A stretch of 64,000 nt of DNA from the NCBI GenBank assembly GCA_017744495.1, contig JAGIBE010000044.1:1-64000 (forward strand). The letters run 5' to 3'. Under the pieces are notes generated by a model. It saw nothing but the letters and a program-made list of their open reading frames with translations, did no database searches and was not told the DNA's origin. Source of the DNA: Caulobacter sp. Its GTDB lineage: Bacteria > Pseudomonadota > Alphaproteobacteria > Caulobacterales > Caulobacteraceae. A program made the position numbers and the translations under genes. The stretch's first letter is position 1; each line of letters starts with the position of its first letter. Positions 45,857-55,414 of the stretch are shown here, in pieces.

Positions 45857-47321
45857 GCCGCCGGCGGCGTCCCCAGGGCCGCCAGGCGTCGGTGGGCGAC
45901 AGGGCGTCACCCAGGTTCCAGTCGGCGATGAACTGCTGGACGCCGGTCAGCGGCTTGATTGGCACCGGCGCCAGACGGCGCGGCGCCCCGCCCTTGCGGT
46001 CCAGTTCGTTGATCGTCGCCGTCAGGCCGCCCAACTGGTCGTACGTCGCGAGCACGTGCTCGGTCTCATGGTCCAGGAAGTGGCCGATCAGCCGGCCCAG
46101 GAAGGCGCGGACGGCGGCGCGGCTGGTCTCGTCGGTCCCCTCGAAGGCGATGTCGCATTCGGTGTCCAGGCCGATCGAGCGGTTGTTCAGATTGGCCGAG
46201 CCCAGGCGCAGCACCCGGTCATCCGCGATCGCCACCTTGGAGTGGACGATGATCGCGGCTCCCTTGGGCGTGCGGGCGCTGAAGGCCGAGAAGCGGCCGT
46301 GGACGTCGACCTCGCGCAGCCGGTTGATCGCCGAGGTGCGGGCGCTGTCCATGGTCATCTGGTCGAAATAGCTGGGGCTGTGGGCCGGTCCGACCGTGAC
46401 CACCTCGGGGCCGTCCGGTTCGGCCAGGCGCTCCGCCAAGGCTTCGACGATGATCGGCGAGGTCAGGTACTGGTTCTCCAGATAGACCAGCCGTTTGGCG
46501 GACTTGATGGCCGCCAGATGCATCAGCATCGACTCGTTGACCTCCGGCTCGGCCTTCCAGGCCGGCTGGGTGCGGCAAATGCCGACAGGGACGTTGCGCA
46601 GGTCGGGGATCAGGTAGTCCGGCCAAGGGGCCTCTTCTGGCTTCTCCGAGCGCTCCAGCGCCTCGCCCGTCGAGCGCTCCCAGCGGGCGATGAACAGGTC
46701 GCCCAACGCCTCGGCCGCCTTGCCGTCGACCAGCGAAGCCACCTCGTGGCGGGCCGGATAGTGGTGGCCGTTGGGCAGGCGGCGGCGGGGGTCGTTGTCC
46801 AGGTGCTGGGTGGTGTCCCAGCGGTCGACGCCGATGTCGCCGCCGCTGACCAGGGCGACGGAGCCGTCGACCACGACCACCTTCTGGTGATGGCAGGCGC
46901 TGGCCGGCAGGGTGTTGTCGAGATGGTACTTCACCCGCGAGCCGGTGAAGAACACTTGGCCGCGATGCGGGCCGAACAACTGCGAGGCGGCGATCGGGAA
47001 CGGCATGTCCCAGACCAGGATTCGCACGTCCAGGCCCGGGTTCAGGGCCGCCTGCCGCCGCAGCAAGAGGCCGATGCGGTCGACATGGGCGGGATCGCGA
47101 CTCTTCCTGACCCGGTCGGGGTCCAGCCGCGTCAGGGGGTCGAACACCCAGGCCAGGATCCAGATCGACTTGCGCGCCGCCAGCAGGATCGCCTTCAGGG
47201 CGTCGAAAGCCTCGTCGTTGTCGATGAACAGCGCCAGCCGGTCGGCCTGCTCCACGCGCCAGCATGTGGCGCCGGGGCGCAGCAGCGAAGTGGAAGTCAG
47301 AGAGGATGCGTCGTCGGCCAT
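45789..47321 (-). CDS. Phospholipase D-family protein (two HKD motifs)
   Basis: The 510-residue protein has two PLD catalytic motifs: HHQKVVVVDGSVALVSGGDIGVDRWD (about 155-180) and VHSKVAIADDRVLRLGSANLNNRS (about 360-385). With this pair it may be a phospholipase D, a transphosphatidylase or a cardiolipin-synthase-like enzyme; it lacks membrane helices. ATG 47321 is preferred over an upstream TTG because AGGGG lies seven bases before it. It is divergent from the MFS gene and overlaps the EEP gene tail-to-tail. Confidence 0.92.
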   Translation of the reverse strand: MADDASSLTSTSLLRPGATCWRVEQADRLALFIDNDEAFDALKAILLAARKSIWILAWVFDPLTRLDPDRVRKSRDPAHVDRIGLLLRRQAALNPGLDVRILVWDMPFPIAASQLFGPHRGQVFFTGSRVKYHLDNTLPASACHHQKVVVVDGSVALVSGGDIGVDRWDTTQHLDNDPRRRLPNGHHYPARHEVASLVDGKAAEALGDLFIARWERSTGEALERSEKPEEAPWPDYLIPDLRNVPVGICRTQPAWKAEPEVNESMLMHLAAIKSAKRLVYLENQYLTSPIIVEALAERLAEPDGPEVVTVGPAHSPSYFDQMTMDSARTSAINRLREVDVHGRFSAFSARTPKGAAIIVHSKVAIADDRVLRLGSANLNNRSIGLDTECDIAFEGTDETSRAAVRAFLGRLIGHFLDHETEHVLATYDQLGGLTATINELDRKGGAPRRLAPVPIKPLTGVQQFIADWNLGDALSPTDAWRPWGRRRRLRKELHRLTADCRPALPDHLRE

Positions 47322-47413
47322 GTCGCCCCTTTTGCCATGGAAATTCGTCAACGCACGGACCCATGTTATGGCTGCGCTTGGATAGCCTTGTTCCGCGAGA
47401 TTGTTGGACAGTC

Positions 47414-48967
47414 ATGACGACGCAGACGCCCGCCCATCACGTCCTGGCCGACCGCAAGCGCCTTTGGGCCTTCTGGGCGGGTTGTCTGGTCGTGACCATC
47501 GGCGTGGTGCTGCACCTGCCGATGTATCTGATGGGCGCCGACAACAGCTATCACCTGGCCGGCATGCGGATGGACCTGGGCATGACGATCGGCATGCTGA
47601 TCATCCCGCCGGGCTGCGTCCTCGCCGGCTGGGGCCTGTTGCCCCGGCGCGGCGACCACCACCTGGACCACACGGTCGAGGTCACCCCGCCCGAGGACGC
47701 CCCGCTGTCCCTGGCCCACTGGTCGCTGATGCTGGTGCTGGTGATCGCCCTGGTCATCGACATCATGAAGCCCGCCAGCCTGGGCTTCGTCGTGCCCGGC
47801 ATGATCAAGGAATACGGGGTTGGCAAGGCGACGGTCGCCTGGCTGCCCTTCGCCGCGCTGACCGGCACGGTGGTCGGCTCGGTCGTCTGGGGCGCCCTGG
47901 CCGACACCTTCGGACGGCGGGCCTCGATCCTACTCTCGTCGGTGATGTTCGTCGGCACCTCGATCTGCGGGGCCATGCCGGACTTCTGGTGGAACGTCGG
48001 CATGTGCTTCCTGATGGGCGCCGCAGCCGGGGGCCTGCTGCCGGTGGTCTACGCCCTGCTGGCCGAAACCATGCCGTCCAAGCACCGGGGCTGGGCGCTG
48101 GTGCTGGTCGGCGGGCTGGGCGCGGTGGGCGGCTACCTAGCCTCGTCCGGCTGCTCGGCCTGGCTGCAGCCGCAGTTCGGCTGGCGGATCATGTGGTTCC
48201 TGAACCTGCCGACCGGTCTGATCCTGGTGGCCCTGTCCGGCGCCATCCCCGAGTCCGCCAAGTTCCTGATGAGCATCGGCCGGTTGGACGCCGCCCACGC
48301 GGTGATGAAGCGCTTCGGCTCGGTGGTGCGCGAGAAGGCCGATACGCCCGAGGAACACCACCACGTCCTGACCCCGCCGCCGGTCGAGCGGCGCTTCATC
48401 GGCAAGACCGCCGCCCTCAGCATCGCCGCGGTGGCCTGGGGCTTGGTCAATTTCGGCCTGCTGCTGTGGCTGCCGGCGGAGCTGGTGGCCGAGGGCCTCA
48501 GCGTCGGCGTCTCGAGCCAGCTGCTGGCCAAATCGGCCCTGATCGCCTTCCCGACCGTCTTCGTCTGCGCCTTCCTCTACAGCCGCTGGAGCACCAAGTG
48601 GTCGCTGGCGGCGACCATCGCGATCAGCGGCCTGGGCGTGGCGGGCGTGCTGACCCTGGGCCCCGGCGTCAGCCCGGTTCTGCCGGTGGCCCTGATGATC
48701 ATCGGCACGAACGGCCTGCTGGCCATCCTGCTGCCCTACACGGCCGAGAGCTTCCCGCTGCGGGTGCGCGGTAGGGCCACGGGCTGGGTGGCGGCGTGCA
48801 GCAAGTCCGGCGGACTGATCGCCCAGACCCTGGGCATCCTGGCGGCCGTGCCGCCGCTGAAGGTCGCCGCCCTGATGATCATGGCGCCGTTGGCCCTCGC
48901 CCTGCTCCTGGTCGCCTGGTTCGGCACCGAGACGCGCGGGCGGGACCTGCGAGAGTTGGAAGGCTAG
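47414..48967 (+). CDS. MFS transporter
   Basis: The 517-residue protein has about 12-14 membrane helices. The first pair of helices (FWAGCLVVTIGVVLHLPMYL and MTIGMLIIPPGCVLAGWGLL) precedes the canonical MFS core, with the loop 2-3 motif GALADTFGRRAS and the middle ESAKFLMSIGR segment. The last motif is VRGRATG. It resembles sugar/aromatic-acid porters, but the substrate is unknown. It is a single gene, followed by a large REPIN-type hairpin. Confidence 0.88.
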   Translation: MTTQTPAHHVLADRKRLWAFWAGCLVVTIGVVLHLPMYLMGADNSYHLAGMRMDLGMTIGMLIIPPGCVLAGWGLLPRRGDHHLDHTVEVTPPEDAPLSLAHWSLMLVLVIALVIDIMKPASLGFVVPGMIKEYGVGKATVAWLPFAALTGTVVGSVVWGALADTFGRRASILLSSVMFVGTSICGAMPDFWWNVGMCFLMGAAAGGLLPVVYALLAETMPSKHRGWALVLVGGLGAVGGYLASSGCSAWLQPQFGWRIMWFLNLPTGLILVALSGAIPESAKFLMSIGRLDAAHAVMKRFGSVVREKADTPEEHHHVLTPPPVERRFIGKTAALSIAAVAWGLVNFGLLLWLPAELVAEGLSVGVSSQLLAKSALIAFPTVFVCAFLYSRWSTKWSLAATIAISGLGVAGVLTLGPGVSPVLPVALMIIGTNGLLAILLPYTAESFPLRVRGRATGWVAACSKSGGLIAQTLGILAAVPPLKVAALMIMAPLALALLLVAWFGTETRGRDLRELEG

Positions 48968-48995
48968 GCAGCCTTCGACCGTCCATTTTCGACCC

Positions 48996-49124
48996 GTCAT
49001 CCCGGGCCTTGTGCCCGGGACCCCTGGTTCAGCTTCCACGTGAGATGCAAGCGGTTCGCCAGCGAACCGCCCCTCCCGCACCTGCGGCGGACAGAGGGGT
49101 CCCGGGCACAAGGCCCGGGATGAC
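48996..49124. repeat. REPIN-like double palindrome
   Basis: A 30-base arm starting GTCATCCCGGGCCTTGTGCC (48996-49025) is perfectly complementary to 49095-49124. Each arm is itself palindromic, and GCGGTTCGC/GCGAACCGC forms a hairpin at 49052-49071. The arms share their core with the single palindrome at 13599. This two-REP structure is typical of REPINs mobilised by RAYT transposases; no such gene is in the window. Confidence 0.9.
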
Positions 49125-49149
49125 GACCGTTATAAAATGATGGGGCGGC

Positions 49150-49494
49150 TCAGCCCGCGATCGCCGCGGCGTCGCGTTCGCCGGTGCGGATGCGCAGGGC
49201 CTGTTCCAGGTCCATGACGAACACCTTGCCGTCGCCGATCTTGCCGGTGTTGGCGGTGCGCTGCAGGGCCTCGACCACCGGCTCGACCACGTCGTTGGCC
49301 ACGGCGATCTCCAGCTTGACCTTCGGGAGCAGTTTCACCTCGTACTCGGCTCCGCGATAGACCTCGGTCTTGCCCTTCTGCCGGCCGTAGCCGCGCACCT
49401 CGGTGACCGTCAGGCCGGACGCGCCCGCCTCGGTGACCGCCTCAAGCACGGCGTCCAGGCGGCTGGGCTTGATAATGGCGACGATCATCTTCAT
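49150..49494 (-). CDS. Nitrogen regulatory protein PII
   Basis: The 114-residue protein matches GlnB/GlnK: MIVAIIKPSRLDAVLEAV start, T-loop GYGRQKGKTEVYRGAEYEVKLLPK with the uridylylated Tyr at about 51, and the B-loop TGKIGDGKVFV. PII integrates 2-oxoglutarate and ATP/ADP to control ammonium transport and glutamine synthetase. Neither glnA nor amtB is adjacent, so GlnB and GlnK cannot be told apart. Confidence 0.94.
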   Translation of the reverse strand: MKMIVAIIKPSRLDAVLEAVTEAGASGLTVTEVRGYGRQKGKTEVYRGAEYEVKLLPKVKLEIAVANDVVEPVVEALQRTANTGKIGDGKVFVMDLEQALRIRTGERDAAAIAG

Positions 49495-49520
49495 GGCGCG
49501 GCTCCCGCAGAGGGCTTGTT

Positions 49521-50342
49521 CTACGACTTCAGGCTAGGCCCGGGAATCGATGGCTCCAAGGGCTTTGCCGCATTTAGATAACGCGGCGCCTTTCGAACAG
49601 GCGCCGTTCTGATCGGAGCCGGACCACCGGGCGAGGGCGCGAGCACGCCCGGCGCGAACACCCGCACCCTGGCGCGGCTGCCGCGCGGCTTGACGGCGAA
49701 GGTCTGCTTGACCGCCTCCATCAGGATCAGGCCGGCGAAACGGGGCCACAGACGCGCCCCCACCTGCTCGAAACCTTCGGCCCAGCGCGCCGCCACCGGC
49801 ATGGGCGGGGCGTAGAGGGCCCGTGTCCAGCCGGCGGGTTCCAGGTCGGCCTCGCGCAGCAGGGCCTCCAGCTGGTGACGGCTGAACGGACGGCCGTGAC
49901 CGAAGGGCGTGCTCTCGGCCCCGGCCCATAGGCCGTCGCGCGAGGCCACGGCCACGATCAGCCGGCCCGACGGGGCCATGACCCGCCACAGCTCGCGCAG
50001 GACGGCCGAGGGGTCGTCGGCCTCTTCCAGGGCGTGGACGGCCAGGATACGGTCGAACATGGCGTTGGCGAACGGCAGGCCGGTCTCCTCGACCAGGGTC
50101 GCGGCGTTGGCCCCGCCGCTGGGCCAGACCTCGACGCCCTGGGCGGCGGGCATGGCCGCCACCACCCGGCGGGCCTGGGGGCGAGCCTTGTCGAGGAACG
50201 GCGTGGCGTAGCCCAGGCCCAAGACGTCCAGGCCGCGTGCATCGCCCCAAGCCTCCTCGACCTTGCGGCCCAGCATCTCGCGGGCCGCGCGTCCGAGCGG
50301 GCTGGCGTAGAAGGCTCTGAGATCGAGCACGTCGCGGCGCAT
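49521..50342 (-). CDS. Class I SAM-dependent methyltransferase
   Basis: The 273-residue protein has a methyltransferase type-11 core: LDVLGLGYATPFLD (motif I variant), LPFANAMFDRILAVHALEEADDPSAVLRELWRVMAPSGRLIVAV, then a variable lid. The acceptor is unknown. The C-terminal about 50 residues are basic and Pro-rich. It diverges from gloB, an arrangement common in alphaproteobacteria. Confidence 0.88.
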   Translation of the reverse strand: MRRDVLDLRAFYASPLGRAAREMLGRKVEEAWGDARGLDVLGLGYATPFLDKARPQARRVVAAMPAAQGVEVWPSGGANAATLVEETGLPFANAMFDRILAVHALEEADDPSAVLRELWRVMAPSGRLIVAVASRDGLWAGAESTPFGHGRPFSRHQLEALLREADLEPAGWTRALYAPPMPVAARWAEGFEQVGARLWPRFAGLILMEAVKQTFAVKPRGSRARVRVFAPGVLAPSPGGPAPIRTAPVRKAPRYLNAAKPLEPSIPGPSLKS

Positions 50343-50426
50343 TGAGTCTCCCGGGCGATGGCTTCATCTATGTAGGCGGGCGGACCCGTTGCGTCACGTC
50401 TCACCCCCGTTCCGGAGTCGAAGAGC

Positions 50427-51173
50427 ATGTCGCTGACCGTCCACCAGTTCCCCTGCCTCTCCGACAATTACGGCTTTCTCGTGCGCGACGACGCCACGGG
50501 GACAACGGCGACCATCGACACGCCGGACGCCGACGCCATCCTGACCCAGCTGAACAGGCTGGGCTGGACGCTGGACCTGATCCTCAACACCCACTGGCAT
50601 CCGGACCATGCGGGGGGTAACGCGGCGATCAAGGCCGCGACCGGCGCGACGATCGTCGGCCCGCAGGAGGTGACCCGCATCGCCCCGCTGGACCGCCCCG
50701 TCGTGGAAGGCGACACGGTGATGCTGGGCGAGACGGCCCTCACCGTGATCGACACCGGCGGCCACACCCTGGGCCACATCGCCTATCACGACGCCAAGGA
50801 CCGCATCGCCTTCGTCGGCGACACCCTGTTCGCCCTGGGCTGCGGTCGCCTGTTCGAGGGCACGGCCGAGCAGATGTGGGGCTCGCTGTCCAAGCTGACC
50901 GCCCTGCCCGACGACACCGCCGTCTACTGCGCCCACGAATACACCGCCACGAACGCCCGCTTCGCCCTGTCGGTCGACGACGCGTCCGCGCTCAAGGCGC
51001 GGGCGGCGGCGGTGTTCGCGGCGCGTGAGCGCGGCGAGGCCACGGTGCCCACGACCATCGCCCTCGAAAAAGCAACCAATCCCTTCTTGCGCGCGCCCTT
51101 GCTGCGCCCCCATCTGGCGCCCGCCGAAGCGTTCGGCGAGATTCGCGCCGCCAAGGACGGCTTCAAGGGGTGA
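50427..51173 (+). CDS. gloB: Hydroxyacylglutathione hydrolase (glyoxalase II)
   Basis: GloB hydrolyses S-lactoylglutathione to lactate and glutathione, ending methylglyoxal detoxification. The 248-residue metallo-beta-lactamase-fold enzyme has the dinuclear-metal motif THWHPDHAGG, DTGGHTLGHI, GDTLFALGCGRLFEG and the C-terminal CAHEYT. It overlaps the next gene by four bases. Confidence 0.95.
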   Translation: MSLTVHQFPCLSDNYGFLVRDDATGTTATIDTPDADAILTQLNRLGWTLDLILNTHWHPDHAGGNAAIKAATGATIVGPQEVTRIAPLDRPVVEGDTVMLGETALTVIDTGGHTLGHIAYHDAKDRIAFVGDTLFALGCGRLFEGTAEQMWGSLSKLTALPDDTAVYCAHEYTATNARFALSVDDASALKARAAAVFAARERGEATVPTTIALEKATNPFLRAPLLRPHLAPAEAFGEIRAAKDGFKG

Positions 51174-51643
51174 GCATGTCTCTGGACATTTCGGGCGACC
51201 TGAGCGGCAACGAGATCATCCGCCTGCTGAACCTGCAGCCCCATCCCGAAGGCGGCTGGTACCGGCAGACCTTCAAGGACGTGGCCACCGAGGACGGCCG
51301 TCCGGCCTCCACCGCCATCTACTTCCTGCTGCAGGCCGAGGAGCGCTCGGCCTGGCACAAGATCGATGCTGTCGAGGTCTGGCACTATTACGCCGGCGCG
51401 CCCATCACCCTGACCCTGTCGCCGCCCGACGGCCAAGGCGCCACCGTCCATGTCCTGGGTCCCGACCTGAGGACCGGCGCCCGGCCGCAGGCGGTGGTGC
51501 CGATCGGCTGGTGGCAGACCGCCGTCAGCCAAGGCGCCTGGACCCTGGTCGGCTGCACCGTGGCCCCCGGTTTCGATTTCGACGGCTTCGAACTGGCGCC
51601 CAAGGAATGGCGGCCCCACTCCCAGGCGCCGCGCCGCCCCTAG
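51170..51643 (+). CDS. Cupin (DUF985) protein
   Basis: The 157-residue protein has the Cupin_5/DUF985 pattern: LNLQPHPEGGWYRQTF, STAIYFLL, SAWHKIDAVEVWHYYAGAP and GCTVAPGFDFDGFELAP. Ligand and reaction are unknown. The start may be the GTG at 51170, overlapping the gloB stop, or the ATG at 51176; the two differ by two residues. Confidence 0.9.
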   Translation: MSMSLDISGDLSGNEIIRLLNLQPHPEGGWYRQTFKDVATEDGRPASTAIYFLLQAEERSAWHKIDAVEVWHYYAGAPITLTLSPPDGQGATVHVLGPDLRTGARPQAVVPIGWWQTAVSQGAWTLVGCTVAPGFDFDGFELAPKEWRPHSQAPRRP

Positions 51644-51644
51644 A

Positions 51645-53390
51645 TCAGGTACAGGCGCAGATCAGCGGATAGTTGGTCGTGTCGGCGATGGTCTGCATGC
51701 CGTAGTAGTCGACCAGCACCGACTCCGCCGTGCAGAACGCCCCCTCCACCCAGGCCTGATCGTTTGAATAGGCCTCGCCGATGATGAACAGGTTGGCGGC
51801 CGGCGCGCCGTCCACCAGGCCCGTGGGCTGGCGGATCTTCTGCATCACGTCGCAGATGTCGTAGTGCGCCGCCCAGGCGTGGTAGCCCGCGCCGAACGGG
51901 TTGAACGAGAAGTCGTTATAGACCGCCGAGACCGGGTACGGGATCTTCCAGGCGTCGTTCGGGTCGCCGTAGTGCACCTTGGCCAGCTCCAGCAGAACCA
52001 TGCGGATCATGGTCTCGTTGGCCGTCGCGGGGGCGTGCAGGACCTGGTAGTCCTCCTCCAGCGGGATGGTCCGGCGCTCGTCGACGTGCAGCTCCAGCTC
52101 CTGCCAGAACTGGACGTATTGCATGTCGTCGTACGAGGCGAGCACCCCGTAGACGGGATTGGGATTGCCGTCGCTGTTGTCGCCGAAATAGTAGACCTGG
52201 CGCAGCGGCAGGTCGGTAATGGTCGGGCCGAAGGTGTTGGGCAGGCCGTCGCTGGTCAGGTCCGGCGGGTAAGGGCAGGTCTCCCACCATGGGCTGTCGA
52301 AGAACAGCATCACCCGCATCGACGGCTGGCGGATCACTCCGTCCATATAGAGCTGCACGGGCCGCTGGTTCATGATGTCCAGCGCGCCATCCGGCAGGTC
52401 GGCGTAGCGCGTGGCCTCGGCCACCAGGTCCAGCGAGGCCGGCGGCATGGCCAGGAAGGCGTTGGGCGTCGTCAGGGTCGGTCCGCCCTTGAACGGGTCG
52501 GCGGCGCTGGCCAAGCGATAGCTTATCTCCCCATTCGCCAGCCACACCGAATGCAGCCGGGTGTTGGCCTGCAGCGAGAAGTCGACGCCCGCCGCCTGGG
52601 CGGCCGAACGCGTCTGCTGGAACAGTTGGACGAAGACCTGGGAATAGCCGCCCTGCACGGTCTTGAACTGGCCGCCGGGGGCGAACTCGCTGTTGTAGAC
52701 GGCGGCGTTGGCGGCGTTCCAGTTGATGACGTTGGAGGTGTAGCCCCCGGCGTCCGAGGCGTACTCGTAGCCCTCATTGCCGGCCTGGTCGTAGAAGATG
52801 TTCCAGTAGCCGATGTTCCCGGCCGTCGAGCCGGGGGCGTAGACGAACGAGTTGAAGGTCGAGGGCAGGGTTCCGCTGCCGTAGAACTCGCACTGGGCGA
52901 TGCGGGTCGAGGGCGCGGGCACGCCGGTGATCAGGTTGGAGATGTTGGCGAACAGGGTCGCGGCCGGAGCGGCGTTGTTGCCCGGCGTGTTGTAGGGCGC
53001 GTTCTGGGCAGCCAGGTTCTTCTGGTAGATGTGCTCGCCGCGTAGATAGAGCAGCGGGTCGGTCGTGGTGTTGAACGGCACGACGGAGCCGCCCAGGCCC
53101 AGCAGGTTGATGGTCAGGGTGACCAGCTGGTGGCCCTGGGTCCCGTCCCATTCGATGAACCGCATGCCGCCGGCCTCGATATAGGACTGGGTCGGGTCGT
53201 CGTTGCAGAAGTGGGTCACGATCCGCCCGGCCGGCAGGCGCGTGCCCGAGCCCGGACCATCGAAGGCGTAGTCGCCCCACTCGATCAGCGCGATGCTGTC
53301 GCCCGCCACGGCCTTGCCGCCGGTGACCAGCCGCCAAGCCGTGTAGAGGCCCGCCGGCCCCGCGCCGAAGATGGTGTAGGCAGTTCCCAT
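51645..53390 (-). CDS. FAD-dependent amine/amino-acid-oxidase-like protein
   Basis: The 581-residue protein has an N-terminal FAD-binding GAGPAGLYTAWRL and an Arg-containing phosphate-contact stretch (GSGTRLPAGRIVTH). The C-terminal FAD contact ANLFIIGEAYSNDQAWVEGAFCTAESVL closely follows monoamine-oxidase-type enzymes. The middle is long, Asn/Tyr-rich and unusual for the family. It has no signal peptide, since the FAD motif starts at residue 9. It resembles bacterial L-amino-acid or amine oxidases; the substrate is unknown. It converges on the cupin gene. Confidence 0.82.
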   Translation of the reverse strand: MGTAYTIFGAGPAGLYTAWRLVTGGKAVAGDSIALIEWGDYAFDGPGSGTRLPAGRIVTHFCNDDPTQSYIEAGGMRFIEWDGTQGHQLVTLTINLLGLGGSVVPFNTTTDPLLYLRGEHIYQKNLAAQNAPYNTPGNNAAPAATLFANISNLITGVPAPSTRIAQCEFYGSGTLPSTFNSFVYAPGSTAGNIGYWNIFYDQAGNEGYEYASDAGGYTSNVINWNAANAAVYNSEFAPGGQFKTVQGGYSQVFVQLFQQTRSAAQAAGVDFSLQANTRLHSVWLANGEISYRLASAADPFKGGPTLTTPNAFLAMPPASLDLVAEATRYADLPDGALDIMNQRPVQLYMDGVIRQPSMRVMLFFDSPWWETCPYPPDLTSDGLPNTFGPTITDLPLRQVYYFGDNSDGNPNPVYGVLASYDDMQYVQFWQELELHVDERRTIPLEEDYQVLHAPATANETMIRMVLLELAKVHYGDPNDAWKIPYPVSAVYNDFSFNPFGAGYHAWAAHYDICDVMQKIRQPTGLVDGAPAANLFIIGEAYSNDQAWVEGAFCTAESVLVDYYGMQTIADTTNYPLICACT

Positions 53391-53479
53391 GACGCCCTCC
53401 CGAGACAGCGGCTTCGGCCGCTTGAATCGACCTTAGCGTGCGCGGACGAAATTTTCGCGTCAATGGGAAGCGGCCAAGA

Positions 53480-53508
53480 AAAAGGCCCCGGATCGCTCCG
53501 GAGCCTTT
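53480..53508 (-). terminator. Rho-independent terminator of the peptide transporter gene
   Basis: AAAAGGCCCCGGA (53480-53492) pairs with TCCGGAGCCTTTT (53497-53508) with one mismatch around a short loop. On the minus strand it is followed by TTTTTCTT. It lies just past the stop of the POT transporter. Confidence 0.85.
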
Positions 53509-53512
53509 TCCC

Positions 53513-55414
53513 TTAGGGGGCGACCGAGGCCGGTTCGGACACCGGCTCGGGATTGGTGTCGTCGGCGCCGTGCGACCACGTCTTGAGGACCAGGGACAGC
53601 AACAGGTACAGCGCGCCGATGCCGATCGAGACCAAGCCGACGATCTCGAACACCAGCAGCGACTGCTTCAGGGCCGCGCCCGGGTCCAGCACCTGACCGC
53701 CGATCGTCTCGGTCGAGGCGATGCCGGCCAGCCAGCCGGCCAGCAGGTTGCCCATCGACAGGGCCATGTACCAGACCGCCATCACGAACGAGACGATCGA
53801 CAGCGGCGACAGCTTGGTCATCTGCGACAGGCCGACCGGCGACATGAACATCTCGCCGCCGGTGTGCAACATGTACATGACGACCAGGAAGATCAGCGGC
53901 ATGCGGAACGAGGCGTCGGCGTACTTGGCGCCCACCAGCAGGATCAGGAAGCCCAGGCCGACCTGGATCAGCGACAGGCCGAACTTGACCATCGGACCGG
54001 GATTCCGGCCGCGCGCGCCCAGGAAGGTCCACATCGCCGCGAAGACCGGGGCGAAGATCAGGATCCAGCCGGCGTTGATGGCCTGGGTCTGGGCGGCGTT
54101 GAAGGCGGTGTTCACCCACAGCTTGCCCGTCGGGTCCAGCCCCGCGGCGGCCAATTGCTCGGGCGAGCCCAGCAGCACGCTCCCGCCGAACCACTGCACC
54201 GGATGCGACAGCAGGGTCAGGTTGACATTGGTGGCCGCGAACAGGTTCAGCGACGAACCGGCCTGTTCGAACAGCGCCCAGAACACCACTGCGCCCAGCA
54301 CCAGCACCATAGCCAGCAGCAGCCGCTCACGCTCGACCTTCTCGCACTTGGCGAAGGCGAACCAAAGAATGTAGGCCAGCGACAGGCCGCTGCCGGCGAT
54401 CAGGGTGAAGCTGACGACGGGCGTGTACTGCACCAGGAAGAAAACCACCGCGACCACGCCCAACGAGGCGGCGTAGATCAGGCCCTCGCGGTTCACCGGC
54501 CCCAGGACCGGCTGCTTCAGCTGGGCCGTTTCCGGCGGCTCGCCCTTGCCCAGCAGCCAGGGCTTGCCCAGCACGAAGATCACGAAGCCGGCCAGCATGC
54601 CGACGCCGGCCATGCCGAACCCGGCCCACCAGCCGACATTGACGCCCAGGAGGCCACAGAGGATCGAGGCCCAGAACGAGCCCAGATTGATGCCGTAGTA
54701 GTACAGGGTGAAGCCCGGGTCCCGGCGCGGGTCGCCCTGGGGGTAGAGCTGGCCCACCAGTGTGGCGACATTGGCCTTCATGAAGCCCACGCCGACGATG
54801 ATCAGGGCCAGGGCGCCCCAGAAGATGTTCAGGTACAGCGGATCGCGGTCCTTCACGCCCAGCGCGTACTGGCCCTTGGGCAGCACCGAGGGCAGGGCCG
54901 ACTGGGGCGGCAGGTTCTTGATCTCGAAGTCGCCCTTGTCGTTCGCCGTCACCTCGTAGGGCTTATCGGCGACGATCAGCTTGGCCGTGCGCGCCTCGCC
55001 GCGACCGTTGACCTGGAATTCGTAGACCTGCCCCGCGTACTTCAGAGTCTGGGTGGCCGGCCGCCCCTCGACCGCCATGGTCAGGTGGCCCGCCACCAGC
55101 AGGATCGCGCCGAACGCCACCGCCTTGCGGGTGCCCAGATAGCGGTCGGCCAGGAAGCCGCCCAGCAGGGGCACGATATAGACCAGCGAGGTGTAGGAGC
55201 CGTAATGGCCGCCCGCCGTCTTGGAATCGAAGAGGAAGTGCTGCGTCAGGTAGAAGATCAGCAGCCCGCGCATGCCATAGTAGGAGAAACGCTCCCACAT
55301 CTCGGCCAGGAAGCAGATGATCAGGCCACGCGGATGGCCCCGTAGCAGCTGGATAAGCACGGGCACGCCGGTCACGAGAGTGACCAGGATGCCGACGGCG
55401 ACGACGATATTCAT
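53513..55414 (-). CDS. POT/PTR-family peptide:H+ symporter
   Basis: The 633-residue membrane protein carries the PTR2 signature region ERFSYYGMRGLLIFYLTQ (ExxERFxYYG motif), GGFLADRYLGTRKAV and FTLYYYGINLGSFWA. A periplasmic or cytoplasmic insert of about 80 residues (about 125-205, QVYEFQVNGRGEARTAKL) separates helices, larger than in E. coli DtpA. It imports di- and tripeptides with protons. It is a single gene with its own terminator. Confidence 0.94.
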   Translation of the reverse strand: MNIVVAVGILVTLVTGVPVLIQLLRGHPRGLIICFLAEMWERFSYYGMRGLLIFYLTQHFLFDSKTAGGHYGSYTSLVYIVPLLGGFLADRYLGTRKAVAFGAILLVAGHLTMAVEGRPATQTLKYAGQVYEFQVNGRGEARTAKLIVADKPYEVTANDKGDFEIKNLPPQSALPSVLPKGQYALGVKDRDPLYLNIFWGALALIIVGVGFMKANVATLVGQLYPQGDPRRDPGFTLYYYGINLGSFWASILCGLLGVNVGWWAGFGMAGVGMLAGFVIFVLGKPWLLGKGEPPETAQLKQPVLGPVNREGLIYAASLGVVAVVFFLVQYTPVVSFTLIAGSGLSLAYILWFAFAKCEKVERERLLLAMVLVLGAVVFWALFEQAGSSLNLFAATNVNLTLLSHPVQWFGGSVLLGSPEQLAAAGLDPTGKLWVNTAFNAAQTQAINAGWILIFAPVFAAMWTFLGARGRNPGPMVKFGLSLIQVGLGFLILLVGAKYADASFRMPLIFLVVMYMLHTGGEMFMSPVGLSQMTKLSPLSIVSFVMAVWYMALSMGNLLAGWLAGIASTETIGGQVLDPGAALKQSLLVFEIVGLVSIGIGALYLLLSLVLKTWSHGADDTNPEPVSEPASVAP

